DNA of 64,000 nt, taken from positions 3,511,001 through 3,575,000 of the forward strand of contig NZ_AP018498.1 in NCBI RefSeq assembly GCF_003569745.1. The letters run 5' to 3'. The translations under genes and the position numbers were made by a program. The stretch is from Altererythrobacter sp. B11. Its GTDB lineage: Bacteria; Pseudomonadota; Alphaproteobacteria; Sphingomonadales; Sphingomonadaceae. Below the pieces are notes generated by a model that was given only the letters and a program-made list of their open reading frames with translations, did no database searches and was not told where the DNA came from. Below, one piece after another: positions 16,736 to 25,471 of the stretch (position 1 is its first letter; each line of letters opens with the position of its first letter).

Positions 16736-18481
16736 CTAGAGTTCCTCGACGGCTTCGACCCCCAGCAGCGAGAGTCCGTTGCGGATCACCTGCCCGATCT
16801 GCGTGGCGAGGAAAAGCCTCCCCCCGGTCAGCTCGGGATTCTGTGTCACAATGATGCGTTTCGTCGGATCATCGTTCCCCAGGTTCCAGAAGGCGTGGAA
16901 CGCGGCGGCGAGATCATACAGGTAGAAGGCGATCCGGTGCGGTTCGCGCGCGCGCGCCGCCTGCTCCACCTCGCGCGGGAACTGGGCTGCCAGCTTGACC
17001 AGCGCCAGTTCGTCATCCCCAATCAATTGCAGAGCCGTGTCTGACGGTTGCAGACCCTCCGCAGCGGCCTTGCGCAGGGTCGAATGAATGCGGGCGTGGG
17101 CGTACTGGACGTAGAAGACCGGGTTGTCCTTGCTCGCTTCCACCACCTTGGCGAAGTCGAAATCCATCTGCGCTTCGGGCTTGCGGGTCAGCATGGTGAA
17201 GCGCACCACGTCCTTCCCCACTTCCTCCACCATGTCGGCAATGGTGATGAAGTTGCCGGAACGCTTGGACATTTTCACCGGCTCGCCGGCGCGCAGCAGC
17301 TGCACCATCTGCACCAGCTTGACGTCGAAGGGGATCGGCTTGCCGGCCCCTTCGGACAGCGCGGCCACCGCCGCCTTGATCCGCTTCACCGTCCCGGCGT
17401 GGTCAGCGCCCCAGATATCAATGAGTTCGTCCGCCCCTTCCGCCTTCTGCATGTGGTAGGCGAGATCGGCGCCGAAATAGGTCCAGCTGCCGTCGCTCTT
17501 GCGGATCGGCCGGTCCTGATCGTCGCCAAAGCGGGTGGAATTGAACAGCGGCAGCTCCACCGGCTCCCAATCGTCCAGCGTCTTGCCCTTCGGCGCTTCC
17601 AGCACACCGTCATAGACAAGGCCCTGTTCGCGCAGCCATTTTTCTGCCGCCTCGGGCTTGCCCGCGCGCTGCAGCTCCGCCTCGCTGGCGAAGACATCGT
17701 GGCGGATGCCGAGCAGTTCCAGATCGCCGCGGATCATATCCATCATGGCGCCCACGGCCGTCTTGCGGAACAGCTCCAGCCACTCGCTTTCCGGAGCGTT
17801 TACAAAGCGATTCCCATATTCATGCGCCAGCACCTTGCCGATCGGCACCAGGTAATCGCCGGGATAGAAGCCTTCGGGGATCGCCCCGATGTCCTCGCCC
17901 AGCGCCTCGCGATACCGCAGGTGGACCGAACGGGCGAGGGTCTGCACCTGCGCCCCGGCATCGTTGACGTAATATTCTCGCGTCACCCTGTGGCCGGCGA
18001 ATTCCAGCAGGGCGCACAGCGCATCGCCCACCACCGCGCCGCGGCAATGGCCCATGTGCATCGGGCCGGTGGGATTGGCGGAGACATATTCCACATTCAC
18101 CCGCTTGCCCGCGCCCATGGCGGAGCGGCCGTAGTCATGCCCAAGCCGGGCAATTGCGCCGAGTTCGCGCAGCCAGTCGGCCGAGGTAAGCCGCAGGTTG
18201 ATGAAGCCCGGCCCGGCGATCGCCGCGCTTTCGATCATCGGATCGCCGGTGAGATGCTCTACGATCCGTTCCGCCAGCGCGCGCGGATTGGTCTTCGCCT
18301 GCTTGGCCAGCACCATGGCGGCATTGGTGGCGAGATCGCCGTGGCTGGGATCGCGCGGCGGCTCCACGCTCACATTGTCGCGCGGGGTATGCGGCGGCAG
18401 CACCGCCTCCTTCTCCAGCGCAGAAAGGATGGCGTCGATCCGGGCCGCGAAAGCGGCGTAAATGGTTTGCGTGTCGGACAT
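16736..18481 (-). CDS. argS: Arginyl-tRNA synthetase
   Basis: A 581-residue class Ia aminoacyl-tRNA synthetase that charges tRNA-Arg. The HIGH-type motif is HMGH at residues 142-145 (GPMHMGHCRGAVVGDA) and the KMSKS-type loop reads VKMSKRSG. The N-terminal domain that recognises the D-loop and the C-terminal DALR anticodon-binding domain (ARIHSTLRKAA ... REVEQAARAREPHRIAFYL) are both present. Length is normal. ATG at 18481 starts the gene; the SPOR gene follows after one base. A 74-bp GC-rich gap separates it from the lipoprotein gene upstream. Confidence 0.97.
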   Translation of the reverse strand: MSDTQTIYAAFAARIDAILSALEKEAVLPPHTPRDNVSVEPPRDPSHGDLATNAAMVLAKQAKTNPRALAERIVEHLTGDPMIESAAIAGPGFINLRLTSADWLRELGAIARLGHDYGRSAMGAGKRVNVEYVSANPTGPMHMGHCRGAVVGDALCALLEFAGHRVTREYYVNDAGAQVQTLARSVHLRYREALGEDIGAIPEGFYPGDYLVPIGKVLAHEYGNRFVNAPESEWLELFRKTAVGAMMDMIRGDLELLGIRHDVFASEAELQRAGKPEAAEKWLREQGLVYDGVLEAPKGKTLDDWEPVELPLFNSTRFGDDQDRPIRKSDGSWTYFGADLAYHMQKAEGADELIDIWGADHAGTVKRIKAAVAALSEGAGKPIPFDVKLVQMVQLLRAGEPVKMSKRSGNFITIADMVEEVGKDVVRFTMLTRKPEAQMDFDFAKVVEASKDNPVFYVQYAHARIHSTLRKAAAEGLQPSDTALQLIGDDELALVKLAAQFPREVEQAARAREPHRIAFYLYDLAAAFHAFWNLGNDDPTKRIIVTQNPELTGGRLFLATQIGQVIRNGLSLLGVEAVEEL

Positions 18482-18555
18482 GGCCGCGCCGTTAGCCTGT
18501 TTGGCCGGCGCGGGGAAGCCACGCCGCAGGCGCGGCCGGCCCCCGGGCCGTCCGC

Positions 18556-19206
18556 TCAGCGCGTGGCGTTATAGGCCAGCTGCGCATCCGTCAGCTGGAA
18601 GCCGATCAGCATCTCGAAGCTGGCCCGGGCCACGGCGGTGCGCACTTCCGGCAAGCTCAGCGGATCGACCGCGGCATCGTCCTCGCCCGCCTTGCGGCGA
18701 CGGGTAATCCGCTCGCGAATGTCCTGCGGCAGCGTGGCGGCGGCGCGATCGACATAGGCGCCCGCGGTTCCGCTGGCCTTGGCCCGCGCTTCCCCATCGG
18801 CGAAGGTCAGGGTCACCGTGCCGACGCGCTTGGCGATCACTGCCGTGCCGCCGCGCACCACGGTGGAGAAGTAGGGCAGCTCCACGGTGCGGGCGCCCTG
18901 CGTATTCCGCCGCAGGGCGATCACGTCGAAAGTGGCGGTGGAATAGACCTGATCGCCGCTGTCGTCGCACTGGCTGCGGACGTTGGTGATGGTGGCGGAA
19001 AGGTCCAGCGCATCGGCGGTGCGGGCGGTTTCCGGCGAGAACAGCGTGATGTCGCCGGTGTAATCGGGCACGCCCACCGCCGGGCACACGCTGCGCAGCG
19101 CGGTGATGCCCACGCCCTGCTCGATAACGATGTCGCCTTCGGACTTGCAGCCGGAGAGGGCGGCGGCGGTGGCGATTGCGGCGATCAACGCCTTGCGAGG
19201 GATCAT
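18556..19206 (-). CDS. Putative lipoprotein of unknown function
   Basis: A 216-residue protein with a lipoprotein signal: MIPRKALIAAIATAAALSGC, with Cys20 in the lipobox LSGC. The mature part is beta-rich (residues 50-140) and ends with a helical region (RASFEMLIGFQLTDAQLAYNATR). Similar small lipoproteins are common in sphingomonads, but I do not recognise a named domain. The open frame extends upstream past ispH, on the opposite strand; ATG at 19206 is the only start that gives the export signal. It is divergent from ispH (75-bp gap) and 74 bases upstream of argS, so it could be cotranscribed with argS. Confidence 0.75.
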   Translation of the reverse strand: MIPRKALIAAIATAAALSGCKSEGDIVIEQGVGITALRSVCPAVGVPDYTGDITLFSPETARTADALDLSATITNVRSQCDDSGDQVYSTATFDVIALRRNTQGARTVELPYFSTVVRGGTAVIAKRVGTVTLTFADGEARAKASGTAGAYVDRAAATLPQDIRERITRRRKAGEDDAAVDPLSLPEVRTAVARASFEMLIGFQLTDAQLAYNATR

Positions 19207-19281
19207 CTGTGGTCCTTGTCCAATCCGGGTAGCAGCCCCTAGCCCTTTCGCTGCGGAGCGACAACCGCTAGGGCGGCAGTG

Positions 19282-20253
19282 ATGAACGCACCCTTTCAAA
19301 ATGGCGCCACCGGGGCGCGGCTTCCGCTGACCGTGCTCGTGGCCGCGCCGCGCGGTTTCTGCGCCGGTGTGGATCGTGCGATCGAGATCGTTGAGCGGGC
19401 GCTCGAGAAATACGGGGCGCCCGTCTATGTGCGGCACGAGATCGTGCACAACCGCTTCGTGGTGGACAGCCTGCGCGCCAAGGGCGCCGTCTTCGTGGAG
19501 GAACTGGACGAAGTGCCGGGCGATGCGCCGGTGGTGTTCAGCGCCCATGGCGTGCCCAAGGCCGTGCCCGCCGAGGCCGAGCGGCGCCAGCTGATCTATG
19601 TCGATGCCACCTGCCCGCTCGTGAGCAAGGTCCACCGGCAGGCCGAGCGGCAGGTGGAGGCCGGGCGGCACATCCTGTTCATCGGCCACCGCGGCCATCC
19701 CGAGGTGATCGGCACCTTCGGCCAGGTGCCGCAGGGGCAGATGACGCTGGTTGAAACGGTCGAGGATGCCGCATCCGTAGAGGTGCCTGAAGGCGTTCCG
19801 CTGGCTTTCCTGACCCAGACGACGCTTTCGGTGGACGACACCGCGCAGGTGGTGGCGGCGCTGAAGGCCCGCTTCTCCGACATCGTCGGCCCGAAGGCGG
19901 AAGATATCTGCTATGCCACCTCCAACCGGCAAATGGCGGTGAAGACGATCGCCCCGGGCAGCGATCTGGTGCTGGTGATCGGCGCGCCCAATTCGTCCAA
20001 TTCGGTGCGGCTGGTGGAAGTGGCGGAACGTTGCGGCACCCCCGCCCGGCTGATCCAGCGCGGATCGGACCTGGAGGAATCCTGGCTCGAGGGGGTGGGC
20101 ACCGTGGGTCTCACCGCCGGTGCATCCGCCCCCGAATCGCTTGTGCGCGAGGTGATCGACCGGCTGGGCGAATGGCGCGAGGTGGAAGAGCAGACGCTGG
20201 TGACCGCCGAAGAGAAGATGGTCTTCAAGCTCCCCCGCGAACTGACGGCCTAG
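19282..20253 (+). CDS. ispH: 4-hydroxy-3-methylbut-2-enyl diphosphate reductase
   Basis: A 323-residue iron-sulfur enzyme of the MEP pathway that makes IPP and DMAPP. The three cluster cysteines are Cys27 (PRGFCAGV), Cys111 (DATCPLV) and Cys210 ([11 protein letters not shown]). Substrate-binding motifs [28 protein letters not shown] and [11 protein letters not shown] are all present. Translation could start at GTG 19279 or ATG 19282, which are adjacent codons; ATG is preferred. It leads a plus-strand operon with thrB and rnhA. The ispH-thrB-rnhA order is frequent in alphaproteobacteria. Confidence 0.96.
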   Translation: MNAPFQNGATGARLPLTVLVAAPRGFCAGVDRAIEIVERALEKYGAPVYVRHEIVHNRFVVDSLRAKGAVFVEELDEVPGDAPVVFSAHGVPKAVPAEAERRQLIYVDATCPLVSKVHRQAERQVEAGRHILFIGHRGHPEVIGTFGQVPQGQMTLVETVEDAASVEVPEGVPLAFLTQTTLSVDDTAQVVAALKARFSDIVGPKAEDICYATSNRQMAVKTIAPGSDLVLVIGAPNSSNSVRLVEVAERCGTPARLIQRGSDLEESWLEGVGTVGLTAGASAPESLVREVIDRLGEWREVEEQTLVTAEEKMVFKLPRELTA

Positions 20254-20260
20254 GCCAACT

Positions 20261-21229
20261 ATGGCGGTTTACACGACGCTTTCGGCGGCCGAGCTCGCCG
20301 CCCTGATCGGCGAGTACGATGTGGGCGATCTCGTTTCGGCCAAGGGCATTGCCGAGGGCGTGTCCAATTCCAACTGGCTGGTGGAAACCACGCGCGATCG
20401 CTTCATCCTGACGATGTATGAAAACCGCGTGGAGACGGACGACCTGCCCTTCTTCCTCGGCCTGCTGGATCATCTGGCGGCGAAGGGCAGCCCGGTGCCG
20501 CGCACGATCCACGATCGTTCCGGTGCGGCCTATCGCATGGTGGGCGGCAAGGCGGTGGCGCTGATCGAGTTCCTGCCCGGCGTTTCCGTGGATGCGCCCG
20601 ATGCGGCGGAAGCCCATGCGGTGGGCGCGGCGCTGGCGGGGCTGCACCGCAATGCAGCGGATTTCGGCAGCAGCCGCGCCAACACCATGGCACTGCGGCA
20701 CTGGCGGGAATTGTTCGACGGCTGCGGCGAGGCCGGCCTGCGATCCATCGACCCCTCCCTGCCTGCCATGGTGGCGGAGGAAATGGCCTACCTGGAAGCG
20801 AACTGGCCCGGCGACCTGCCCCGTTCGGTGATCCATGCGGATCTGTTCCCCGACAATGTCCTGCTGCTGGGCGGCGAGGTGAGCGGGCTGATCGACTTCT
20901 ATTTCGCCTGTACCGACATCACCGCCTACGACCTGGCGGTGACCCATGCCGCCTGGAGCTTCGGCAAGGGTGCCACATTCCAGCCGCCGGTGGCCGAAGC
21001 ATTGATGCGCGGCTACCTTGAGAAGCGCCCTCTCTCCCCGGCCGAGACGGCGGCCCTGCCGCTGCTGGCGCGCGGCGCCTGCATGCGTTTTATGGCCACG
21101 CGCGCCTATGACTGGCTGCATACCCCGGCCGATGCGCTCGTGACGCGCAAGGATCCGATGGATTTTGCGGCGCGATTGTCCTTCTATCGGTCACACGAAG
21201 GGCATGCATTCCCCGGCCTTTCGCGCTAA
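20261..21229 (+). CDS. thrB: Homoserine kinase, type II (aminoglycoside-phosphotransferase fold)
   Basis: A 322-residue kinase that phosphorylates homoserine in threonine synthesis. It is the APH-fold ThrB rather than the GHMP-type. Conserved blocks are GVSNSNW (nucleotide-binding loop region), FILTMYE, the Brenner-type catalytic loop [13 protein letters not shown] with the expected Asp, and the metal-binding GLIDFYFAC. It starts seven bases after the ispH stop. No ThrA or ThrC gene is nearby, and no attenuator-like leader was seen. Confidence 0.93.
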   Translation: MAVYTTLSAAELAALIGEYDVGDLVSAKGIAEGVSNSNWLVETTRDRFILTMYENRVETDDLPFFLGLLDHLAAKGSPVPRTIHDRSGAAYRMVGGKAVALIEFLPGVSVDAPDAAEAHAVGAALAGLHRNAADFGSSRANTMALRHWRELFDGCGEAGLRSIDPSLPAMVAEEMAYLEANWPGDLPRSVIHADLFPDNVLLLGGEVSGLIDFYFACTDITAYDLAVTHAAWSFGKGATFQPPVAEALMRGYLEKRPLSPAETAALPLLARGACMRFMATRAYDWLHTPADALVTRKDPMDFAARLSFYRSHEGHAFPGLSR

Positions 21230-21243
21230 GGCCTTTGTTAACC

Positions 21244-21678
21244 ATGAAACACGTGGAAATTTTCACCGACGGCGCGTGCAAGGGCAATCCCGGTCCGGGG
21301 GGCTGGGGCGTGCTGCTGCGCATGGGGCCGCACGAGAAGGAAATGAGCGGGGCGGAGCCCGATACGACCAACAACCGCATGGAGATGACCGCCGTCATCC
21401 GCGGGCTGAAGGCGCTGATCGAACCCTGCGAAGTGACCATTCATTCCGACAGCCGCTATGTGATCGACGGCATGACCAAGTGGATCGACGGCTGGCAGCG
21501 CAAGGGCTGGATCAACGCGAGCAAGAAGCCGGTTCGCAATGCCGATCTGTGGCACGATCTGATCGAAGCCGCCGCGCCCCACCGCATCAGCTGGCAATGG
21601 GTGCGCGGCCACAACGGCCATGTGGAGAACGAGCGGGTGGACAAGCTCGCCAGCGACGCGGCCAGCGCCATTGCCTGA
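21244..21678 (+). CDS. rnhA: Ribonuclease HI
   Basis: A 144-residue RNase H that cleaves RNA in RNA-DNA hybrids. The four catalytic acids are Asp9 ([17 protein letters not shown]), Glu47 (NNRMEM), Asp69 (IHSDSRYV) and Asp133 (NERVDKLA). The basic protrusion is present ([16 protein letters not shown]). ATG at 21244 was chosen over a TTG nine bases upstream, because [10 protein letters not shown] is the family N-terminus. It follows thrB by 14 bases and converges with the FAD oxidoreductase gene two bases downstream. Confidence 0.96.
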   Translation: MKHVEIFTDGACKGNPGPGGWGVLLRMGPHEKEMSGAEPDTTNNRMEMTAVIRGLKALIEPCEVTIHSDSRYVIDGMTKWIDGWQRKGWINASKKPVRNADLWHDLIEAAAPHRISWQWVRGHNGHVENERVDKLASDAASAIA

Positions 21679-21680
21679 GG

Positions 21681-22781
21681 TCAGCGGCTGAAACGCGCCG
21701 GACTGTAAAGCCCCGCGTCCAGCCCCACGGTCATGTTATCCCGCCCGCGGCCGAGCAGCAATTGGGCGCCTAGCCGCGCGGCAGCGGGCGCGGTCTGGAT
21801 GCCGAAGCCGCCCTGCCCCGCGAACCAGAAGAACCCCTCCTGCGCGGGATCATGGCCATAGACGGGCCGCCGGTCGGGCGCGAAGCTGCGCAGCCCGGCC
21901 CATTTCCGCTCCACCGCAACCACCTTCCAGTCGACCACCTGTTCGAACCGGTCGATCGCCAGCGCCACGTCGATCTCCTCCGGCGCTGCATCGCAGGCTG
22001 GGCTCGGCGTCTCGTCATGCGGGCTCAGCCACAGGCGGCCGCTTTCGGGCTTGAAGTAGAAGCTGCCAGCGAGATCCAGCACCAGCGGCAGATCGTCCGC
22101 CGGGGCGGGATCGGTGCGCAGCTGGGCGACTGTACGGCGCAGCGGCTGGATTCCCGGCGCGTGCGCTCCCGCAAGGCTCGCCACCGCATCGGCCCAGGCG
22201 CCGGCGGCATTGGCAAGGATCATCGTGCGCAGTTCCGATCCATCGGCGAAGGCGAGCCGCCAGCCCGCCCCCTCGCGCTCTGCCGCAGTCAGCCGTGCCT
22301 TAGTGCGCAGCTGGACCCCGCCGCGCCGCGCCGCTGCCAGATAATGCTGGTGCAGCCCGGCCACGTCGATATCGGCGCAGGCCGGCTCGGCGATCGCCAG
22401 CCCCCATTCGGGGCGCAGGCCGGGCAGGCGCTGCCGCAGCGCCGCGCGGCCCAGTGCCGTGATCTCCACCCCAGTGCCGGCGAAGCGGGCGAAGAAAGCC
22501 TCCACCTCCGCTTCCTCGCCCTCGCGCGCGACGTAGAGTGCGCCGCGTGGAGAAAGAAAGCCATGCTCGCGCAGATAGGGTCCGGAGGCCAGGGTGAGCG
22601 GCACCACGTCCGGGCCGCCGTAGCATTCTTCCCAGAACGCCGCCGAACGGCCGGTGGTGTGATAGCCGGGAAAAGCCTCCGCTTCCGCGATCAGCACCCG
22701 CGCATGTGGCGCCAGTTCGGCGGCCAGGCTTGCCCCCGCCATTCCGGCGCCGATCACCACGACATCGAACTGCTCCGTCAT
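21681..22781 (-). CDS. FAD-dependent oxidoreductase, D-amino-acid oxidase/glycine oxidase family
   Basis: A 366-residue flavoprotein of the DAO fold. The N-terminal dinucleotide-binding motif is VVVIGAGMAGASLA (Gly residues 11-16), and the C-terminal FAD contact is FWFAGQGGFGIQTAPA. A central block, YHTTGRSAAFWEECYGG, resembles the family that often carries the label glycine/D-amino acid oxidase. The substrate cannot be read from sequence. Its ATG overlaps the stop of the upstream hydrolase by four bases (ATGA), so both are made from one transcript. Confidence 0.82.
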   Translation of the reverse strand: MTEQFDVVVIGAGMAGASLAAELAPHARVLIAEAEAFPGYHTTGRSAAFWEECYGGPDVVPLTLASGPYLREHGFLSPRGALYVAREGEEAEVEAFFARFAGTGVEITALGRAALRQRLPGLRPEWGLAIAEPACADIDVAGLHQHYLAAARRGGVQLRTKARLTAAEREGAGWRLAFADGSELRTMILANAAGAWADAVASLAGAHAPGIQPLRRTVAQLRTDPAPADDLPLVLDLAGSFYFKPESGRLWLSPHDETPSPACDAAPEEIDVALAIDRFEQVVDWKVVAVERKWAGLRSFAPDRRPVYGHDPAQEGFFWFAGQGGFGIQTAPAAARLGAQLLLGRGRDNMTVGLDAGLYSPARFSR

Positions 22782-23752
22782 GCCGCGGCCACCCGGTCGA
22801 GCAGCTGGTCGATCGCCGCCAGCGCGGGAAGGCGCACCGCATCCACTTCGCGCAGCACTTCATGCGCCGCCTCACCGCCGAACTCGGTCAGTTCCGCATC
22901 CGGCAGGCGCCGCGCCGCGCGGCGGATGGCGGCAATGCCAACCAGCCGATCCGCGCTGGTGGCGATAATCGCCACGGGAATGGCCAGCGCCTCCAGCCGG
23001 CCGGGCTGCTCCAGCACCGCGATGGAGGACAGCGCGGCGCGCACCCAGCCCCAGCTGCCCGGCCCCATCACCAGTTCCGGGCGTTGTTCGCGCCACCACG
23101 CCTCGTCGGCATAGCGCGCGGCGTCATGCGTCAGCAGTGCCTGCCGCCCGAGCGGAATTGCGCCCGGCTTCTCGCTCCATTTCCATGCGGGGCGGCGCGG
23201 GTCGCCCACACGGCAGAGGATTGCGGCAAGCAGGCGCCGCACCGCCAGCGGCACCCCTTCGGGCAGCACGTCGAGCATCGGGGCGGAAAGGATCAGCCCC
23301 GCAGGCTGCGGCGCCAATACGCCGTCCGTCGCCGCGCGCAGCACCAGGTGGCCGCCCATGGAGTGGCCGGCGAGCACATGCGGACCGGGCGTTTCGGCGC
23401 ACCACTGGCCCCAGAAATGCGCGAGGTCGCCGATCCACAGCGCGAAATCATCGACATGGCCGGTGGTGGCATCCAGCCCCAGCCGGCCCGATCCCGCCTG
23501 CCCGCGCCAGTCCGCCGCCGTGACCGACCAGCCCTGCTGGCGCCAGTGCTCACAGGTTTCGAGATATTTCTCATAGGCATCGCCCCGCCCCGGCAGGAAC
23601 AGGATGGAGCCGCGCGCCGCGCCATCGGGCGCGGGCCAGTCCAGCCGCCGGATCGCATGGCCATCGGCCAGGCTCCACCGGCTCTCGCGCGCGCCATGGG
23701 GAATTGCCCGGCGATCGAACGCCGCCCTCCTGCCCTCGGCAACGTGGCTAAT
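22778..23752 (-). CDS. Alpha/beta hydrolase (lysophospholipase-like) with apparent non-canonical start
   Basis: About 324 residues. The hydrolase fold shows the oxyanion region SILFLPGRGDAYEKY, the nucleophile elbow GHSMGGH and the late His in GEAAHEV. PldB-type monoglyceride or lysophospholipid hydrolases have this layout. The reading frame is open well upstream, antisense to the prepilin peptidase, but no ATG, GTG or TTG lies between the intergenic region and the conserved start of the protein (RRAIPHGARESRW). The only well placed codon is ATT at 23752-23750, five bases after a perfect AGGAGG. A CTG further in (WSLADGHAIRR) is an alternative that would remove the first 30 residues. It overlaps the FAD oxidoreductase gene by four bases. 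Confidence 0.78.
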   Translation of the reverse strand: MSHVAEGRRAAFDRRAIPHGARESRWSLADGHAIRRLDWPAPDGAARGSILFLPGRGDAYEKYLETCEHWRQQGWSVTAADWRGQAGSGRLGLDATTGHVDDFALWIGDLAHFWGQWCAETPGPHVLAGHSMGGHLVLRAATDGVLAPQPAGLILSAPMLDVLPEGVPLAVRRLLAAILCRVGDPRRPAWKWSEKPGAIPLGRQALLTHDAARYADEAWWREQRPELVMGPGSWGWVRAALSSIAVLEQPGRLEALAIPVAIIATSADRLVGIAAIRRAARRLPDAELTEFGGEAAHEVLREVDAVRLPALAAIDQLLDRVAAA

Positions 23753-23763
23753 TTGAACCTCCT
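23750..23763 (-). promoter_or_regulatory. Shine-Dalgarno and candidate AUU start of the hydrolase gene
   Basis: Read on the minus strand the sequence is AGGAGG-TTCAA-ATT. AGGAGG (23763-23758) is a full-consensus ribosome site, and ATT (23752-23750) is in frame with the hydrolase at the ideal spacing of five bases. No ATG, GTG or TTG in this frame occurs within the gap. AUU initiation is known for infC, where it makes expression depend on IF3. Assignment here is inference. Confidence 0.5.
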
Positions 23764-23771
23764 GGCTGTGG

Positions 23772-23785
23772 TTACGGTTTGGTAA
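23772..23785. promoter_or_regulatory. Short dyad in the cpaA/hydrolase divergent gap
   Basis: TTAC-GGTTTG-GTAA forms a 4+4 base inverted repeat in the 75-bp gap between the divergent hydrolase (starting near 23752) and cpaA (23828). A GTTAAC palindrome follows about ten bases later, and a TTAACC half-site, resembling half of a CtrA box, is at 24340-24345 between cpaA and cpaB. These are weak signals; an operator role is a guess. Confidence 0.25.
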
Positions 23786-23827
23786 GCCGACCGCGTTAAC
23801 AGACTGCCGGACATCCCGGGGGTCAAG

Positions 23828-24331
23828 ATGCTGGACGATCCATTCAAGTACGGACTGCTGCTGGCCTTGGCAATCGCGCTGGTCATCGCCGCAATCACCG
23901 ATTTCCGCAGCCGCCAGATCGCCAACCGCCTGACGGGCGCGGTGGCGCTGGGCGCGCCGCTGTTCTGGTGGGCCAGCGGCATGGCGCTGTGGCCCGACGT
24001 CGCCATCCAGCTTGGCCTCGCAGCCGCCACCTTCGCCGTGCTCTGCGTGCTCTTCGCACTGCGCGCGATGGGCGGCGGCGATGTGAAGCTGCTGGCCGCG
24101 CTCGCGCTGTGGATCCAGCCGCAGCTGTTCCTGCAGCTGATCCTGATCATGGCGCTGCTGGGCGGCGTGCTGACGATCCTGTTCGGCGCCTGGCACATCA
24201 TGCGGCGCCAGCGTGAGCGGCTGGCGATCCCCTATGGCATCGCGATCTCTGCGGCGGCGCTGCTGGTGCTGGGCATGCACTACGTGCCCGCCACGGCCGC
24301 ATCCCCCGCCGCAGCCGCCGTTTTGCGGTGA
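23828..24331 (+). CDS. cpaA: Tad pilus prepilin peptidase CpaA/TadV
   Basis: A 167-residue membrane aspartic protease of the type IV prepilin peptidase family, which trims Flp-type pilins. The two catalytic Asp residues are visible: Asp25 in AAITDFRSRQIANRLT and Asp85 in AMGGGDVKLLAA (GxGD motif). Four to five hydrophobic segments fill the rest, and IPYGIAI is a conserved late motif. It is the first gene of the plus-strand Tad cluster. Unlike most such loci, no flp pilin gene precedes it: upstream is the divergent hydrolase. Confidence 0.93.
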   Translation: MLDDPFKYGLLLALAIALVIAAITDFRSRQIANRLTGAVALGAPLFWWASGMALWPDVAIQLGLAAATFAVLCVLFALRAMGGGDVKLLAALALWIQPQLFLQLILIMALLGGVLTILFGAWHIMRRQRERLAIPYGIAISAAALLVLGMHYVPATAASPAAAAVLR

Positions 24332-24402
24332 ACCCGATTTTAACCACTTGCGACGTAACTGAAATCCCTAATTCGCAAATGCACCGAAGGGCTTGAGGCA
24401 CG

Positions 24403-25404
24403 ATGGACAGGAAGAAGCTGATACTGCTGCTGGGGGCGCTGATCGTCGCGATCGGCACGGCCATGGCAGCCAGAAGCATGTTCGCGGGCAGCGCCGCTCC
24501 GCAGGCGGAAGCCGCGCCGGTCGAGCCGGACGGGCCCAAGGTGCTCGTGGCCAAGCGCGCCCTGCCGGTGGGGACGATCCTCAATGCCGATTCGGTCGGC
24601 TACCAGCTGTGGCCGAAGGAAATGGTACAGGACGCCTATTTCATCGACGGCGAAGCCGACATGAGCAAGCTGCTCGGCACTGTGGTGCGCCATCCGATCA
24701 CTGCGGGTGAGCCGGTGACGCAGGGCTCGCTCGTCGCGCCGGGTGATCGCGGCTTCCTTGCCGCGGCTCTCGGTCCGGGCATGCGCGCCGTCACCGTGCC
24801 GGTTTCGGCCAAGACCGGCGTCGGCGGCTTCATCTTCCCGGGCGACCATGTGGACCTGATGCTGACGCAGACCGTCTCCGGCCAGGGACCGCAGCTCGCC
24901 ACGACGGAAACCTTCCTGCGCAATCTGCGCGTGCTGGCGACCGACCAGTCCACCGAAAGCACCACGACGGAAGATGGCAAGACGGTGGTCCGCCAGATCC
25001 GCACGGTCACGCTGGAAGCCACGCCCAAGATCGCCGAGAAGATCACCGTGGCGCAGACCATCGGTACGCTCAGCCTCTCGCTGCGCTCCATCGCCGACAA
25101 TCAGAGCGACCTGGAACGTGCCCTCGCCTCCGGCGCAGTGGACATGCCGGCCAACGCTTCGCAGGAGCAGGAAGAGGCCCTGCTGCGCAAGGCCGTCGCC
25201 CGTCCGCAGGATGGCAGCGGCAGCTTCGTGACCGGCGGCGACGTGTCGCGCTTCCAGCGCCGCACCATGCCTGCACAGGGCGGTGAAAGCGCGCCGTCCG
25301 CGCTGGTGACCAACGTCACCAGCGGTCCGGCCGAAAGCTACACCGGCCCCGTGGTCCGCGTCGCCCGCGGCAACACGGTCGAAGCCGTGGCTGTGAGCAA
25401 GTAA
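24403..25404 (+). CDS. cpaB: Flp pilus assembly protein CpaB/RcpC
   Basis: A 333-residue periplasmic protein anchored by an N-terminal helix (KKLILLLGALIVAIGTAMA, about residues 4-22). A SAF-type domain follows (VLVAKRALPVGTILNADSVGY) and the RcpC domain carries the block FLAAALGPGMRAVTVPV and GFIFPGDHVDLMLTQ. CpaB supports the secretin channel of the Tad pilus. The ribosome site GAGG lies just before the ATG. The cpaC gene follows after a few bases, so cotranscription is expected. Confidence 0.94.
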   Translation: MDRKKLILLLGALIVAIGTAMAARSMFAGSAAPQAEAAPVEPDGPKVLVAKRALPVGTILNADSVGYQLWPKEMVQDAYFIDGEADMSKLLGTVVRHPITAGEPVTQGSLVAPGDRGFLAAALGPGMRAVTVPVSAKTGVGGFIFPGDHVDLMLTQTVSGQGPQLATTETFLRNLRVLATDQSTESTTTEDGKTVVRQIRTVTLEATPKIAEKITVAQTIGTLSLSLRSIADNQSDLERALASGAVDMPANASQEQEEALLRKAVARPQDGSGSFVTGGDVSRFQRRTMPAQGGESAPSALVTNVTSGPAESYTGPVVRVARGNTVEAVAVSK

Positions 25405-25471
25405 CACCATGACATTCCGCCAGTTCAGCGATGCCCGCCAGACCGGTGCATTCCATCACGGGGAACAACCC

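Noticed and set aside
20230-20260. Leader peptide or attenuator before thrB
   Set aside because: Only seven bases separate it from ispH; no space for a leader.
22778-24280. Hydrolase frame extended upstream to 24280
   Set aside because: The extra 170 residues run antisense through cpaA and are low-complexity.
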